From CAVPDE01 sp964580575 (GTDB taxonomy: Bacteria; Desulfobacterota; DSM-4660; Desulfatiglandales; HGW-15): a DNA stretch of 6,005 bases. The DNA lies in NCBI GenBank assembly GCA_964580575.1, contig CAZOLJ010000151.1, positions 1-6,005 on the forward strand, given 5' to 3'. Under the pieces are notes generated by a model. That model was not told where the DNA came from, did not search any database, and saw nothing but the letters and a program-made list of their open reading frames with translations. This document shows, piece after piece, positions 5,953 to 6,005 of the stretch. Within the stretch, counting starts at the first letter, position 1. Every line of letters starts with the position of its first letter. The translations under genes were made by a program, and so were the position numbers.

Positions 5953-6005
5953 GCTCAACCTAAAAAGTGATTGGGAACCAAAGCCCAGGCATAACAAGAG
6001 CTTTT
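5902..6005. repeat. Exactly centred RAYT palindrome, continuing past the right edge
   Basis: The centre lies between 5953 and 5954. The core GTTGAGCTCAAC at 5948-5959 is perfect, and one mismatch extends it to 20 bases at 5944-5963. Further out, CCAATCA at 5933-5939 pairs with TGATTGG at 5968-5974 in exact register. The visible 52-base arms match at 37 positions without gaps. Both arms are RAYT coding sequence around residues 48-62. Confidence 0.75.
5955..6005 (-). pseudogene. Third RAYT-like fragment, entering from the right edge
   Basis: Read on the - strand from 6005, the frame gives KSSCYAWALVPNHFLG and then TGA at 5957-5955. The first 14 residues match RAYT residues 48-61 (KTSCYAWALVPNHF in the left copy) with one change. 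After the first HUH histidine and F, the expected HLLL is replaced by LG-stop, so the visible 3' end is truncated. The first part is closer to a functional RAYT than the + strand fragment is. The 5' part lies outside the window. It is a separate copy, not a simple mirror of 5761-5952, because the arms differ at about 29 % of positions. Confidence 0.75.

Noticed and set aside
1..6005. CRISPR array, tRNA or rRNA genes
   Set aside because: No regularly spaced repeats beyond the short TTGCAT set and no tRNA-like cloverleaf or rRNA sequence were recognised on reading.

Overview
This window looks like an accessory island in a bacterial genome of moderate GC. Three complete, similarly built AAA+ ATPase genes of the COG1373 / AAA_14-DUF4143 type stand in tandem on the + strand (1396-2625, 2887-4038, 4493-5665). 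They lie between outward-facing, RAYT-like (REP-associated tyrosine transposase, Y1/HUH family) sequences. The host cannot be fixed from this DNA. The DnaA-tail RAYT and the short palindromic intergenic repeats would fit an anaerobic, Desulfobacterota-like environmental genome. The middle ATPase is richer in GC and CpG than its neighbours and may come from another lineage. Both statements are inference.

Layout. At 1-919 (- strand, running off the left edge) is a RAYT-like transposase with an intact HUH motif and tyrosine, followed by a DnaA domain IV-like helix-turn-helix. From 920 to about 1339 there is a conserved RAYT leader and decayed sequence with no recognisable gene, only a weak 59-codon ORF. 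From 1340 to 1395 there is a strong sigma70-type promoter placed so that the transcript should be leaderless, with an inverted repeat touching the -35 box. ATPase 1, ATPase 2 and ATPase 3 follow, separated by 261 and 454 bases of non-coding DNA. These spacers hold REP-like hairpins, a possible terminator and candidate operators. From 5701 a second RAYT start appears on the + strand, about 87 % identical to the left copy over 237 bases, but it breaks at the HUH motif. At the right edge a third RAYT fragment runs on the - strand. It meets the second one at an exactly centred palindrome that supplies a stop codon to both.

How the parts may work together. Each ATPase keeps Walker A, Walker B, a winged-helix-like middle and a PD-(D/E)XK-like C-terminus with D, E and K in place, so all three look functional. 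Each appears to have its own promoter rather than sharing an operon. Proteins of this family are common in accessory and defence-type regions, but their role is not established. No toxin, antitoxin, restriction enzyme or CRISPR gene is visible here. The most unusual features are the three diverged members of one ATPase family side by side, the RAYT ends facing each other across them, and the RAYT palindrome at the right end.
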